In this document: positions 8,616 through 16,682 of the stretch, in pieces
How positions within the stretch are numbered: the first letter of the stretch is position 1
Layout: each line of letters opens with the position of its first letter
Source of the DNA: Candidatus Peribacteria bacterium
GTDB taxonomy: Bacteria > Patescibacteria > JAEDAM01 > Absconditabacterales > Absconditicoccaceae
DNA: 19,987 bases
Direction: 5' to 3'
NCBI GenBank assembly: GCA_031261265.1
Contig: JAISKI010000042.1
Coordinates: 1 to 19,987 of the forward strand
The notes under the pieces: generated by a model
Databases searched by the model: none
What the model saw: only the letters and a program-made list of their open reading frames with translations
Told to the model about the DNA's origin: nothing
Position numbers and translations under genes: made by a program

Positions 8616-11090
8616 ATGAAGAAGGAAAAAGAAAAATCTCCTTATCAAAAAGATTTAAGAAAGGACTTAGAACAGTTCTTTACTGCAAATCGTTTGAAAG
8701 AGGAGATGAGCTATGATTATGGCTCTGAAAATCTTTCTCAAAAGGCAGAGATTAGAAAAGCTCTTATCTTTTGGGATTTTGTAAAATATCGGTTTGAAGA
8801 TAAACCTGATTTATTTTGCGATCGTATTGAGTTCTTAGAGGATTTTACTACTCATAGAAATCCTTATCTTGCATTAGTAGCGAAAACAGAAATGCTCCCG
8901 ACTTTAGTTTGGGAGAAAATTCTTTGGCGCTACAACATAGATTACTCCTCACTTGAAAACTTTCTCCGAAGGATTTTCTTTGAAGAAAATGCTGATCAAA
9001 GGGAAGCTATTCAAGTGAATTGGAATGATATTTATGTGGAAAAGAAACAGCCTCGAGTGCTGAAAAAGCGTTTTTGGGATCGTTTGGGTCAGCGTGTCTA
9101 CCTTGCCATGAAATGGTTGGGTCTTGGGAAATATGTTCCAAATTTTACCTCTTTCGAGGGAGAACGTTTATCCAAGGTTGCTTGGGCCTATAATTTTATT
9201 GGTCTGGATTTTGGGTTTGCTTTGTATCCCTTTGAAGGGAGTGATGAAAAAGAGACGCTTACTGCGGATTCTCCACTTGGGGACCAACTTGATAAAGTTT
9301 TATCCAAAAAGGCTCATGAAAATGATTTTGCCACGAACAACGTAGATGGAATCTATTGGTTCTTATATCGTTTTCTTTGCACTTGGGGATTTATGCTTTT
9401 TACAAGGAAAGTGAAACTTAATGGTTGGGTTTGTCCAAGTTTTTGGGCGACTGTAATTGGAGTGCCAGCTTTTCTTGCTCTGCCTTTTTTATCTTTGGTA
9501 TTAACACCACTGATAGGAATTTGGGCATGGATCATCTCTCTGCCTACTTTACTCTGGGCATTCTTTTGGGTACTAGTAGTGGTAGGTGTGTTGATTGGAG
9601 GTATTGGGTATAAAATTTGGGCAAAAGTGTATCCGGCGGTAAAAAAGAGGAGTAAAACGCTTTCTCGATTCCTCATTGTAGGAAGTGCTGGGGTTTTATC
9701 CTTGGGAGGTTTTATGTTAGTAGGCCTTATTGCAGTTATTCTTCGGAAAGCTGCTTTATTTGCCCTTTCCTTTATAAAACTTTTTATTGCAAGCTTTCCT
9801 TTATATTTCACTCTTCCTCTAGCTGTAGTGGCTGTTGTGGTGCTGGGACTACTGGTGCTTAGAATCCCAGTCATAAGAAACAGTAATGCTACGATCAAAG
9901 AAATTACAAAGTTGCCCTGGCTGAAATATATGTTGTTGGCTTTGGGGGGATTGGTTGTGATACTTTTGGGGTATTATTTTGTTTCAGAATTAGTATCGGC
10001 TTTAGGAGCCATATGGAATGTACTCAAGGCTATTGTTAGCTTTTTGGTAGTCAATTGGGCTTATTTTGTGGCACCTCTTGTGTGGATTGGGGCTTTATCT
10101 TATTTTGTAGGTGAATTAGATAAGGATTACGATACACTTGCTCTCCATAGAAATCGATTGGTTTTTGTGGCTCTAGTGGCAATTGTAGATGTTCTGTTAT
10201 TCTCCTTTGGAGTGACTCATATTTGGGGACTGGAATTTTTCCTTATTTTGCCTTTTTTATATGGGATTCTCTTTGTGATCGCGTTGACTGAAGAGGCTAT
10301 TATTGATAAGAGAAGGAAAGATGAGGTAGTTTCTTCTTTGAAAGAATGTTCTTGTTATCTGAAGATAAACACAGAATTAAGAAACTCTTTATATACCGTC
10401 ATGAGGGATCAAAACGTTTCTCCTGCTGGAGTACGGGATAAAGTTTCTTCATTGTGGTATTATGTGAGAGATTTCTCAGTTTATCTGGGAGATGACTCTG
10501 CTAATGTATTCAATTTTATTTTTAGAAAAGCTAAGTCTTTGAAGTGGGATCTTGTGGAAAATAAAGATCCTCAGGTGAGAAGAGATTTGGTAAAACATTT
10601 GGAAAACATCCCATCTGCGTATCGAAAGAATGCACTCCTTTTTTATCTCCAAGGTAAAACTTGGGAGGAGATTGAGGTTGCTGTGGCAAAACTCAAAAAA
10701 GAAGATGCTTTGTTTGCAGAGAAAAAACAAAAACGAGAAGAAAGAAAAGCGAAACGACGTGCTCGTCGAAAAAAAATCTCTTCTTGGTTTGCATCTTTGG
10801 CTATTTGGAATTTTTTCCGTAGCTTGTGGTACGCTGTTACTCGACCTTTTGTCTGGGTATGGTGTTTCTTTGTATGGATATGGAAGACAGTTGCAAAGCT
10901 GAAATTCATTTACAAAGAAATGGAAGAATATTGTCCTCGGAATACTCCGAGGAAAGCTTTATGATCAATCAAACAATTTTATGCATGGCGTCGGTGGGGT
11001 TCCCCATCGGCGTTTTTGTTTTGAGAAAGAATTTTTTTTTTGCAAAAAAGAACCCCGCAGTGTAGCGAGATTCTTAAATATATTTGATAG
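8616..11090 (+). CDS. Large multi-pass membrane protein of unknown function
   Basis: Not recognised. Residues 1-280 are mostly soluble, charged and aromatic-rich, with helical segments. About residues 285-570 hold a series of hydrophobic helices (eight or more), many rich in Val/Leu/Gly/Trp. The C-terminal part is soluble, with a very basic Lys/Arg stretch near residues 705-725 followed by a Trp/Phe-rich amphipathic segment (FVWVWCFFVWIWK). The first 782 codons contain no TGA. At 10962 a TGA occurs, and the first TAA/TAG is at 11088-11090, giving 824 aa. That tail would run through a terminator hairpin, so the real C-terminus is uncertain. It may be an SR1/Gracilibacteria-specific envelope protein; no enzyme motif is seen. 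Confidence 0.75.
10989..11017 (+). terminator. Terminator of the large membrane protein gene
   Basis: 10-bp stem (CGTCGGTGGG / CCCATCGGCG, two G-U pairs) with a GTTC loop, followed by TTTTT. It lies after the TGA at 10962 but before the first TAA/TAG in that frame. An additional 7-bp inverted repeat (CCTCGGA/TCCGAGG) occurs at 10935-10952. Confidence 0.8.
11043..11074 (-). terminator. Terminator of the secE-nusG-rplK operon
   Basis: On the minus strand GAATCTCGC pairs with GCGGGGTTC (two G-U pairs) around a 6-base loop and is followed by six T. It lies about 20 bases past the rplK stop and is back to back with the plus-strand terminator. Confidence 0.8.
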
Positions 11091-11094
11091 AGTT

Positions 11095-11535
11095 CTATAA
11101 TTCAACTTCAACTCCCATATTTTTAGCGGTACCTGCAATAATTTTGATACCTGCTTCTACATCGTGGGCATTCAAATCATTCTTTTTCAATTCGTAGATT
11201 TCTTCTAAATCTTTTCTAGATAATTTTCAGATTTTTTTCTTGTTTGGTTCTCCAGATCCCGCCTGTAATTTTAATTTCCACTTAATTAGCCCAGAAGTGA
11301 TAGGATCACCGATTTCTAGTTGGAAGGTTCTATCTACATAAATTGTGAGTTTTGCTTTGATTTTTACATCAACTCCTGCAAATTTTTGCATCAAGTCTTG
11401 AGTTTTATCGTTGAATTCTTTGATGAATTGTCCGATATTTACTCCGTTTGCTCCGAGCATAGGTCCGAGAGGTGGAGATGGTTGTGCTTTCCCAGCAGGG
11501 ATCTCGAGATTAAGAATGTTTTGTACTTTTGCCAT
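11095..11535 (-). CDS. rplK: 50S ribosomal protein L11
   Basis: Part of the GTPase-associated centre on 23S rRNA. The 146-aa product has the expected N-terminal [33 protein letters not shown] and C-terminal [18 protein letters not shown], split by one TGA (11227-11229) read as Gly in [15 protein letters not shown]. The length is normal for the family. It is the last gene of the secE-nusG-ORF-rplK operon, 10 bases from the preceding gene. A terminator follows directly, so rplA, which usually follows rplK, is absent here. Confidence 0.97.
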
Positions 11536-11545
11536 TTTTTTGCTT

Positions 11546-12238
11546 CTAGTAAATAAATAAAGATTTAAGATAGGATTTGGACGTGTAATATTTGTCTGCA
11601 GGGACTTGGAGAAGCCAAGTTTTCCCCTCGATTTCCATAACCATTAAGACGACCTTGTCCTTGAATGCTGACATGTTGATAAAGCTGACTTTTTCTCCGA
11701 ATAATTGATTTTGGAGAATTTCGCTTTCCGTCGACATGGTGTACACATTTCCACCTAATTGTTGTACAGTCCTAACAAAATCGAGTCCCTTTTTCCCATA
11801 AGAAGCAAAGTAATTACCTTTTGCATCTTGGAGCATGTAGTCCGGTTGGATTCCCAATACATCTATGATGTCGAGCACTCCAAAGAATTGACTAGTGTCT
11901 GGAAGGAGGGTAATGGATTCTGTAGAAGCAAGTCCTGTAGTATTTGAGGAAATGGTGATATTTGAGAGATTTTCTCAACTTAATTGGGGTGATGAGTTTC
12001 CTGTTGTTCCTATGGTGAGGGTTCCGCTATTGAGTGTTGTGGCTGTAATATCGATGATTGCTGGGTTGGTATTCTGATTTTCTATCTGTGATTGGGTGGA
12101 AACTTCATCTGGGCTGAGGGTATCTTGACCTGCAGTAAAAATGTCTGTCTTTCTCATATATGCTAGAGCATATACAATAGTAAGTGAAAGAAAGAGGATT
12201 ATCAAAGATCGAGTGACTATTTTTTTTTCTTCTCGCAT
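11546..12238 (-). CDS. Membrane-anchored hypothetical protein in the nusG-rplK operon
   Basis: Family not recognised. The 230-aa product has one N-terminal transmembrane helix (SLIILFLSLTIVYALAYM) after a basic MREEKKIVTR, so the rest is probably outside the cytoplasm. A Ser/Thr/Asn-rich stretch (about residues 40-110) is followed by a compact C-terminal domain of about 110 residues (VLDIIDVLGIQPDYMLQDAKGNYFASYG onward). One TGA (11975-11977) read as Gly joins the two halves. ATG 12238 is preferred over a TTG at 12244. It sits between nusG and rplK with short gaps (44 and 10 bases), so it is co-transcribed. Its insertion into this normally conserved gene order is unusual. Confidence 0.75.
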
Positions 12239-12261
12239 GGTCAAGATTACAGAGGTAAATC

Positions 12262-12277
12262 CCCCGATGCATCGGGG
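12262..12277. repeat. Perfect GC-rich palindrome between nusG and the next gene
   Basis: CCCCGATGCATCGGGG, a 16-base perfect palindrome that can fold to a 6-bp stem with a TGCA loop. It lies in the nusG-ORF gap, about 5 bases after the nusG stop. There is no T-run, so it is a pause, processing or partial attenuation site, not a full terminator. Confidence 0.6.
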
Positions 12278-12282
12278 AAAGA

Positions 12283-12858
12283 TTAAAGTAATTCAATCTT
12301 ATCTACGTCGATGAGTACAGGAGTCAACCTTCCGAGCATTTCTACTTGTACGACTACTTGTCCTTTGTCGGCGTCTACTTCTTTAATAGTTCCTTGCATT
12401 CCTTTGAAGTCTCCTGTTTTGAGAAGGACTACTTCTCCCGCTTTGTAAGGGACTCTGAGTTCTGACCTTTCTTGAGATTGAGCGATCTGATTCATAATAT
12501 CTTGATATTCATTTTCGGATACGGGTACAGGTTTAGTATCTGCTCCTACGATCAATCTTACTCCTGGAGTATTTCTGACTACATACCAGATTCTATCGTT
12601 CATTCTGGATTTGAAGAAAAGATATCCTGGATAGAGCTTTTTCTGTTTTACGATTTTTTCTCCTTTTTTGATAGAGGTTTCGTTGATTTTTGGATTAAGG
12701 AATTCTACAACATCATCTTTGAGACCTTGTTTATTGATTCTCTCTTTTAGATTTTCTACGACGAGGTCTTCTTGTCCAGAAGTGACACTGAGGACATATC
12801 GTTTAAAACTTCTATCTTCAATCTGTTTTTTTATTTCAACGGTATTTGTTTCTTGCAT
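12283..12858 (-). CDS. nusG: Transcription termination/antitermination factor NusG
   Basis: Binds RNA polymerase and links it to Rho or the ribosome. The 191-aa product has the NGN domain (KRYVLSVTSGQEDLVVENLKE; LYPGYLFFKSRMNDRIWYVVRNTPGV) and a C-terminal KOW domain (VVLLKTGDFKGMQGTIKEVD; GRLTPVLIDVDKIELL). It has an N-terminal lead of about 18 residues before the NGN domain and no TGA codons. It lies 29 bases downstream of secE in the same operon. Confidence 0.97.
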   Translation of the reverse strand: MQETNTVEIKKQIEDRSFKRYVLSVTSGQEDLVVENLKERINKQGLKDDVVEFLNPKINETSIKKGEKIVKQKKLYPGYLFFKSRMNDRIWYVVRNTPGVRLIVGADTKPVPVSENEYQDIMNQIAQSQERSELRVPYKAGEVVLLKTGDFKGMQGTIKEVDADKGQVVVQVEMLGRLTPVLIDVDKIELL

Positions 12859-12887
12859 AAGAATAGGTTTAGATAGTAAAATACTGA

Positions 12888-13079
12888 TTATGCTTCTCCC
12901 GTCATCACTTGGTAGAATAATTGATATCCTTCTCCAAAGATTGCATCAGCCAAAACAAAGTACAATCCTGCTACAATTACTATGGCAAAGATTGCGATCG
13001 TTAGCGTGAGATACAGCTTTTTGTCTGGGTGTTTTAGATGCTTTACGGTATCCAAACTGTCGTAGATAAAGTCTAACAT
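12888..13079 (-). CDS. secE: Preprotein translocase subunit SecE
   Basis: Essential small subunit of the SecYEG channel. The 63-aa single-helix form has a short amphipathic N-terminus (MLDFIYDSLDTVKHLKHPDKK), one transmembrane helix (LTIAIFAIVIVAGLYFVLADAIF) and a short tail. The position directly upstream of nusG is the conserved bacterial order. Start ATG 13079 was chosen because the longer alternative (13169) would include the promoter and add 30 residues not typical of SecE. Confidence 0.9.
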   Translation of the reverse strand: MLDFIYDSLDTVKHLKHPDKKLYLTLTIAIFAIVIVAGLYFVLADAIFGEGYQLFYQVMTGEA

Positions 13080-13113
13080 TTCTCTATGAAAAAAATTAAA
13101 AAATTTGTCCCTC

Positions 13114-13143
13114 ATTATATAGTGATTTCTCCTGAGAATGCAA
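13114..13143 (-). promoter_or_regulatory. Promoter of the secE-nusG-rplK operon
   Basis: Minus strand: -35 TTGCAT (13138-13143), 18-base spacer, -10 TATAAT (13114-13119), 34 bases upstream of the secE ATG. Confidence 0.65.
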
Positions 13144-13250
13144 GAGGATTCTTGAGCGAACCTCTTCAACTTTCTCGTAGAGAACTATTACTACTTTTTT
13201 TTCTTGATAATTGTATTCCATTTAGTCATAATAAAAAGGTAAAATCAGAT

Positions 13251-13865
13251 TTATATCCCTTCTACTCCCTTACTTCTCAAATCCTCAACAAACCCCTCAA
13301 AAGTCGTAAAAATAAAGGTCTGTATTCCCAGTTCTTGGGCTCATAGCAATTTCTCCGCCTTATCATCAGAATAGATAATTTCCTCTGGTAAACAGTGGCA
13401 CTGCTGAATAAGTGCTTCAAAAATCTTCTTATCTGGCTTCAACACTCCGACTTCATAGGAGAGAATAACCGTATCAAACAAGGATAAAAAGCTGAATTGC
13501 TTATCAAGTTCACGAATTCTTGTCGGGAAATTATTGGAGCAGATAGCTAAATGATACCCTTGCTGTTTTAACTGTTTAGCAAGCTGTTCTACTTCGGGAT
13601 TGACTTCATAGATTTCTCTCAATAGCTGAAAGATTTCTTCATTAGAAAGTGATATATATATCCCTAATTCTTGTCTCGCTCGCTCTCGGTAGTCGGCTTC
13701 TGTCATTTTTCCTGCTTTGAATGCTTGCATTTGTGATGATAAGGCAAGCACAAAATCTCTCTTTTCTTTTTCCACGGTGGGAGCAAGCCTTTCTTTGAAG
13801 GTTTGGAAGCTCTGGTCAGTGAAGAAAAGACCGTCGAGGTCTAGGCAGATGGTTTTGATTGGCAT
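13251..13865 (-). CDS. HAD-superfamily phosphatase
   Basis: Probable small-molecule phosphatase using an Asp nucleophile. The 204-aa product has motif I CLDLDGLFFTD near the N-terminus, a helical cap (about residues 20-90), motif II ICSNNFP, motif III with Lys in GVLKPDKKIFEAL and motif IV IYSDDKAEKLLGAQELGI. One TGA (13341-13343) encodes the Gly of LLGAQELG. The layout matches subfamily IA (YihX/epoxide-hydrolase-like HADs). The substrate is not predictable. Start 13865 is preferred over 13985 because a TATAAT box (minus strand, 13918-13923) lies between them and the conserved motif begins there. It is a monocistronic unit upstream of secE; no clear terminator follows. Confidence 0.88.
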
Positions 13866-13917
13866 TATGGGGAAGGGGAAAATAAATCTGATTTCCTTAT
13901 ACGGTTTTCCTAGTGAA

Positions 13918-13923
13918 ATTATA
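13918..13923 (-). promoter_or_regulatory. -10 box of the HAD phosphatase gene
   Basis: TATAAT on the minus strand, 52 bases upstream of the ATG at 13865. The -35 region is a weak T-rich match. The box is divergent from the plus-strand promoter at 13950-13977. Confidence 0.4.
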
Positions 13924-13949
13924 GTCCAATAGTTTTTTTGGAAAAAGAT

Positions 13950-13977
13950 TTGCAATTTAGATTTTTTTGTGTATACT
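13950..13977 (+). promoter_or_regulatory. Plus-strand promoter with no downstream protein gene
   Basis: -35 TTGCAA (13950-13955), 16-base spacer, -10 TATACT (13972-13977). Downstream on this strand there is only a ~70-base stretch ending in a terminator. No plausible coding frame starts in it. Confidence 0.5.
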
Positions 13978-13983
13978 AAGAAC

Positions 13984-14053
13984 ACTTAGATGTAGCTGAG
14001 TCGAAGTATCGGCTGAGTATTAAACCCTTATCCTTGTGATTGAAGGGTTTTTC
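13984..14053 (+). ncRNA. Candidate ~70-nt small RNA
   Basis: The stretch is framed by a sigma-70-like promoter ending at 13977 and a hairpin (AAACCCTT / AAGGGTTT, 14022-14050) followed by TTTTTCTT. The body contains the direct repeat GCTGAGT twice (13995 and 14012). It does not look like tRNA, SRP RNA or tmRNA. The 3' end abuts the stop of the MazF-like gene on the other strand, so it could overlap that mRNA's 3' end in antisense. Purely sequence-based; unknown function. Confidence 0.4.
14022..14053. terminator. Hairpin terminator between the small-RNA region and the MazF-like gene
   Basis: 8-bp stem AAACCCTT/AAGGGTTT with a 13-base loop. The T-run is good on the plus strand and short on the minus strand, where it directly follows the MazF-like stop codon. 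Probably bidirectional. Confidence 0.7.
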
Positions 14054-14674
14054 TTAATCATTTTCATCTAATCCAAACATTTTGATAATATTTTCATTGA
14101 TAGCCCTCTGAATGTTCTTGTCCATCAATACTCCCAACGATTTAATCCTATCAGACTGTTTATCTCTTCTAAATCTTTTTCTGGAAACACATCTAATTTG
14201 TCTGATTTTTATCAGAGATTTATGGTCTATTCCATTCGCTTTGTCCTCTTCTAAAACGATATCTAAGCTATCTTTCGACTTTTCTTCTCCCTCCTCACTT
14301 TCAAAAGAAGTAATGGGTAAAACGGTGATATCCTCTCCATATTTGTAGTTAGAAGCCTTGTAAACAATCACAGGTCTAATTCCGTTAATCTCCGAACCGA
14401 TATTCATTCCAAAATCTACTATACAAATTCTCCGCTTATTCATTGATTGAACTTCTTCTTTTCTATGATTAAGATTGATTTTATTCTTAAATCGTCTCGC
14501 GTGATTTGTGATGTTATGCTTCTTAGTATCTTTTACATTGAGAAAGTTTGGGTGCATTGCTACCTTTCGAGTCTCATTAAAGAAGTCGGTCTGTTCATCA
14601 GTATGAATGATACTAATACTAAGGTCGCTTTCAATCAGTAGAGGCTCTGGTGATGTAATATTTTCTTCGTCCAT
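14054..14674 (-). CDS. MazF/PemK-family endoribonuclease-like protein with N-terminal extension
   Basis: The C-terminal 129 residues match the MazF/PemK toxin fold: RRICIVDFGMNIGSEINGIRPVIVY, then ITVLPITSFE, then KSLIKIRQIRCVSRKRF and a final helix (NENIIKMFGL). MazF proteins cleave RNA at short motifs. The N-terminal 77 residues are polar and charged, with no recognised domain. Longer PemK-like proteins with such extensions occur in Firmicutes and phages. An internal ATG (14443) would give a normal MazF-sized product. There are no TGA codons. No antitoxin-like gene is adjacent: the neighbours are an ABC exporter and a HAD phosphatase. Two palindromes upstream suggest regulation. Family assignment is fairly sure; toxin activity is inference. 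Confidence 0.75.
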   Translation of the reverse strand: MDEENITSPEPLLIESDLSISIIHTDEQTDFFNETRKVAMHPNFLNVKDTKKHNITNHARRFKNKINLNHRKEEVQSMNKRRICIVDFGMNIGSEINGIRPVIVYKASNYKYGEDITVLPITSFESEEGEEKSKDSLDIVLEEDKANGIDHKSLIKIRQIRCVSRKRFRRDKQSDRIKSLGVLMDKNIQRAINENIIKMFGLDEND

Positions 14675-14697
14675 AAAAAGTAGAGAGGTAAAGTAAA

Positions 14698-14735
14698 AAC
14701 TGTATCAGTTAAAAATACCGATATAGTAATACTAT
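14698..14735. promoter_or_regulatory. Two palindromes upstream of the MazF-like gene
   Basis: AACTGTATCAGTT (14698-14710, 5-bp arms) and ATAGTAATACTAT (14723-14735, 6-bp arms), 25 bases centre to centre. They lie 24-61 bases upstream of the ATG at 14674. Dyad symmetry at this spacing suggests operators for a dimeric repressor. A possible -35 TTGTCA (minus, 14739-14744) overlaps their edge. The flanking gap to the ABC gene holds nothing else. Confidence 0.4.
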
Positions 14736-14771
14736 TTTTGACAATGATTGCAAGAGGAAATATTCCCCTTT

Positions 14772-16547
14772 TTATTCCCCGATAAAACCTCCACTCTGAA
14801 TATCCAACAATTTCGCGTACTCTCCATTTTTCAAGAGCAACTCATTATGGGAACCTTTCTCGATAATCTTTCAGCTTTCTATTACCATTATCTTATCCAT
14901 TTTCATAATGGTCGAAAGTCTATGAGCAATGACAATCACGGTCTTATTTCTCATCAATTCTTCCATCGCCTCCTGAATGAGATGCTCACTTTCGCTATCC
15001 AAGGCAGAAGTCGCTTCATCTAGCAACAAAATCGGTGCATTTTCCAAAATGGCTCTCGCGATGGCTACTCTCTGTCTTTCTCCGCCACTCAGCTTTATCC
15101 CTCTTTCTCCCACGAGGGTATCGTACTTCTTCGGTAGTTTTTCGATGAAATCATAACATCTCGCCATCTTCGCAGCTGCTAGCATTTCTTCTTCGGTAGC
15201 GTTCGGATTTCCGTAGAGAATGTTTTCTTTGATACTTCTATGGAAGAGGACGGGATCTTGGGGCACCATTCCGAGCTGACTTCTTAGGCTGTCTTGGGTT
15301 ATCTGGGAGATGTCTTGGTTATCAATCAGAATTTTTCCGTTTTGGATATCATAAAATCTAAAAAGCAGTTTTCCGATGGTGGTTTTTCCTCATCACGAAG
15401 GTCAGACTAATCCGATTCTCTCTCCGGGTTTGATTTTGAGAGAAAGCTGATCAAATACCTTATTTTCCCCGTCATAGCTGAAATCTACAGCATCAAATAT
15501 TATTTCTCCAGCACTAATCTTCAGCTTTTTGTCTGTTTTATCTACTACGCTATGAGGGATGTCGATGATTTCTACTACCTCACCGATTTCTGCGACAGAT
15601 CTGAAAAGATGTCTAAAGGTATTTCCCATTCCTCCAAGATATTGGATAATCCTAGCAACATAGGTTTGGAGTAAAACAATCACTCCGATTTCTAGTACTC
15701 CTTTTCCTCGAAGTAGTATTGCGATATATAATGTTCCTACTTCTAAGATTAATCCTGTGAGTCCTCGAGAAATCCCCCAAATCCACATAGATTTATAAAA
15801 TAAAGTTTTCCAAGCTTTGAAAGTGGTATGGGTAATGTTTGCAAAGGTTTTCATCTCTCTGGAAAGAGAGGCGAAGATTTTAATATTAAAGCTATTGGTG
15901 ATGTCATCTGATAATACTCCTGATAATTTGGAATCTAAATTATTTGCCTCTTCTTGGTAAGGATAAATTCGGAGATAGAGTTTATATTGAGCTCGGCAAC
16001 ACAGCACAATGACTATAAAAAACCCTCCTGCGATCCGAATAGATTGCATTCCAATGATCACAAGCATTAATACCACATTCAAGAGAAATGGGATCACGCT
16101 AAAAGAAAGTTCGTCTGAGAGCCTTTCTACTGCTCCTACAGCTTTTCTTATTTTTGAAATGAGAGATCCTGTAAAATTATCAGAGAAAAACTGGAAAGAA
16201 TGATTCTGAAAATAAGAGAAAAATTCATTATACAGATTCTCGTTGATATCCATTTCCATGGTCACCATAAAATAATCAAATACTCTCATGATAATGGCTT
16301 GGATTAATTTCACCCAAAAAAGATACATCAAAATTGCTAATGCATGGGCGGCAATCTCACTACTTGCAACGGTATTAGAAAGGACATTAATAATGTCTTT
16401 ATAGAAAACTGCAGGTAAGAGGTCTAGACCGATAGTAATTACTCTAGAAACCAGGCTGATGATTCCCTGTTTAGGAAAGAGTTTGTATTGTTCTCGCACG
16501 TACTGTAAAACCCTCTTTGTGGATACAGAGGTCTTTTTTTCTTTCAT
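14772..16547 (-). CDS. ABC transporter, fused membrane and ATPase domains (MsbA/MDR type)
   Basis: Half-transporter that should form a homodimer exporting lipids, peptides or drugs. Of 591 aa, residues 1-340 are a type IV exporter membrane domain with about six helices. The nucleotide-binding domain has Walker A GPSGGGKTT (382-390), Q-loop MVPQDPVLF, signature [14 protein letters not shown], Walker [13 protein letters not shown] and H-loop VIAHRLST. Four TGA codons read as Gly: three within Walker A (15402, 15393 and 15390) and one in VIESGKIIEKG. This is the clearest proof of UGA = Gly in the window. The ATPase should be active. The substrate is unknown. It is downstream of ppa on the same strand, with a 131-base gap containing a REP-like hairpin. 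Confidence 0.95.
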
Positions 16548-16655
16548 GTTTTTCTTCCAAAATTTCTAAAAATCTGTTCCATTCCAGTATAGTATACGAA
16601 TGAATTGACATTTTGTGACAGAAAGGGGGATGTTTTTTATTCGGAATCCCTTTGT

Positions 16656-16682
16656 TCGGAAAGGGACAAGCCCTTTCCCTAC
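16656..16682. repeat. REP-like hairpin, copy 1 (end of ppa)
   Basis: 27 bases that fold as GGAAAGGG / CCCTTTCC around the loop ACAAG. They overlap the ppa stop codon (TAG, 16679-16681). Copy 2 at 17857-17883 is identical except for one A:T pair replaced by C:G. No T-run, so it is a mobile or structural repeat, possibly also an mRNA 3'-end stabiliser. Confidence 0.65.

Noticed and set aside
9353..9898. Minus-strand 181-codon open frame inside the large membrane protein
   Set aside because: Antisense shadow of hydrophobic codons; low-complexity Thr/Pro/Lys translation, no start context.
13086..13346. Plus-strand frame of 86 codons overlapping the secE promoter and the HAD 3' end
   Set aside because: It overlaps the secE promoter and the end of the HAD gene on the other strand, has no recognisable motif and looks like a shadow frame.
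13984..14053. tRNA, SRP RNA or type III antitoxin repeat array
   Set aside because: No tRNA cloverleaf or T-loop sequence and no SRP tetraloop context; only two short 7-base repeats, on the strand opposite the toxin-like gene, unlike ToxIN arrays upstream of the toxin.
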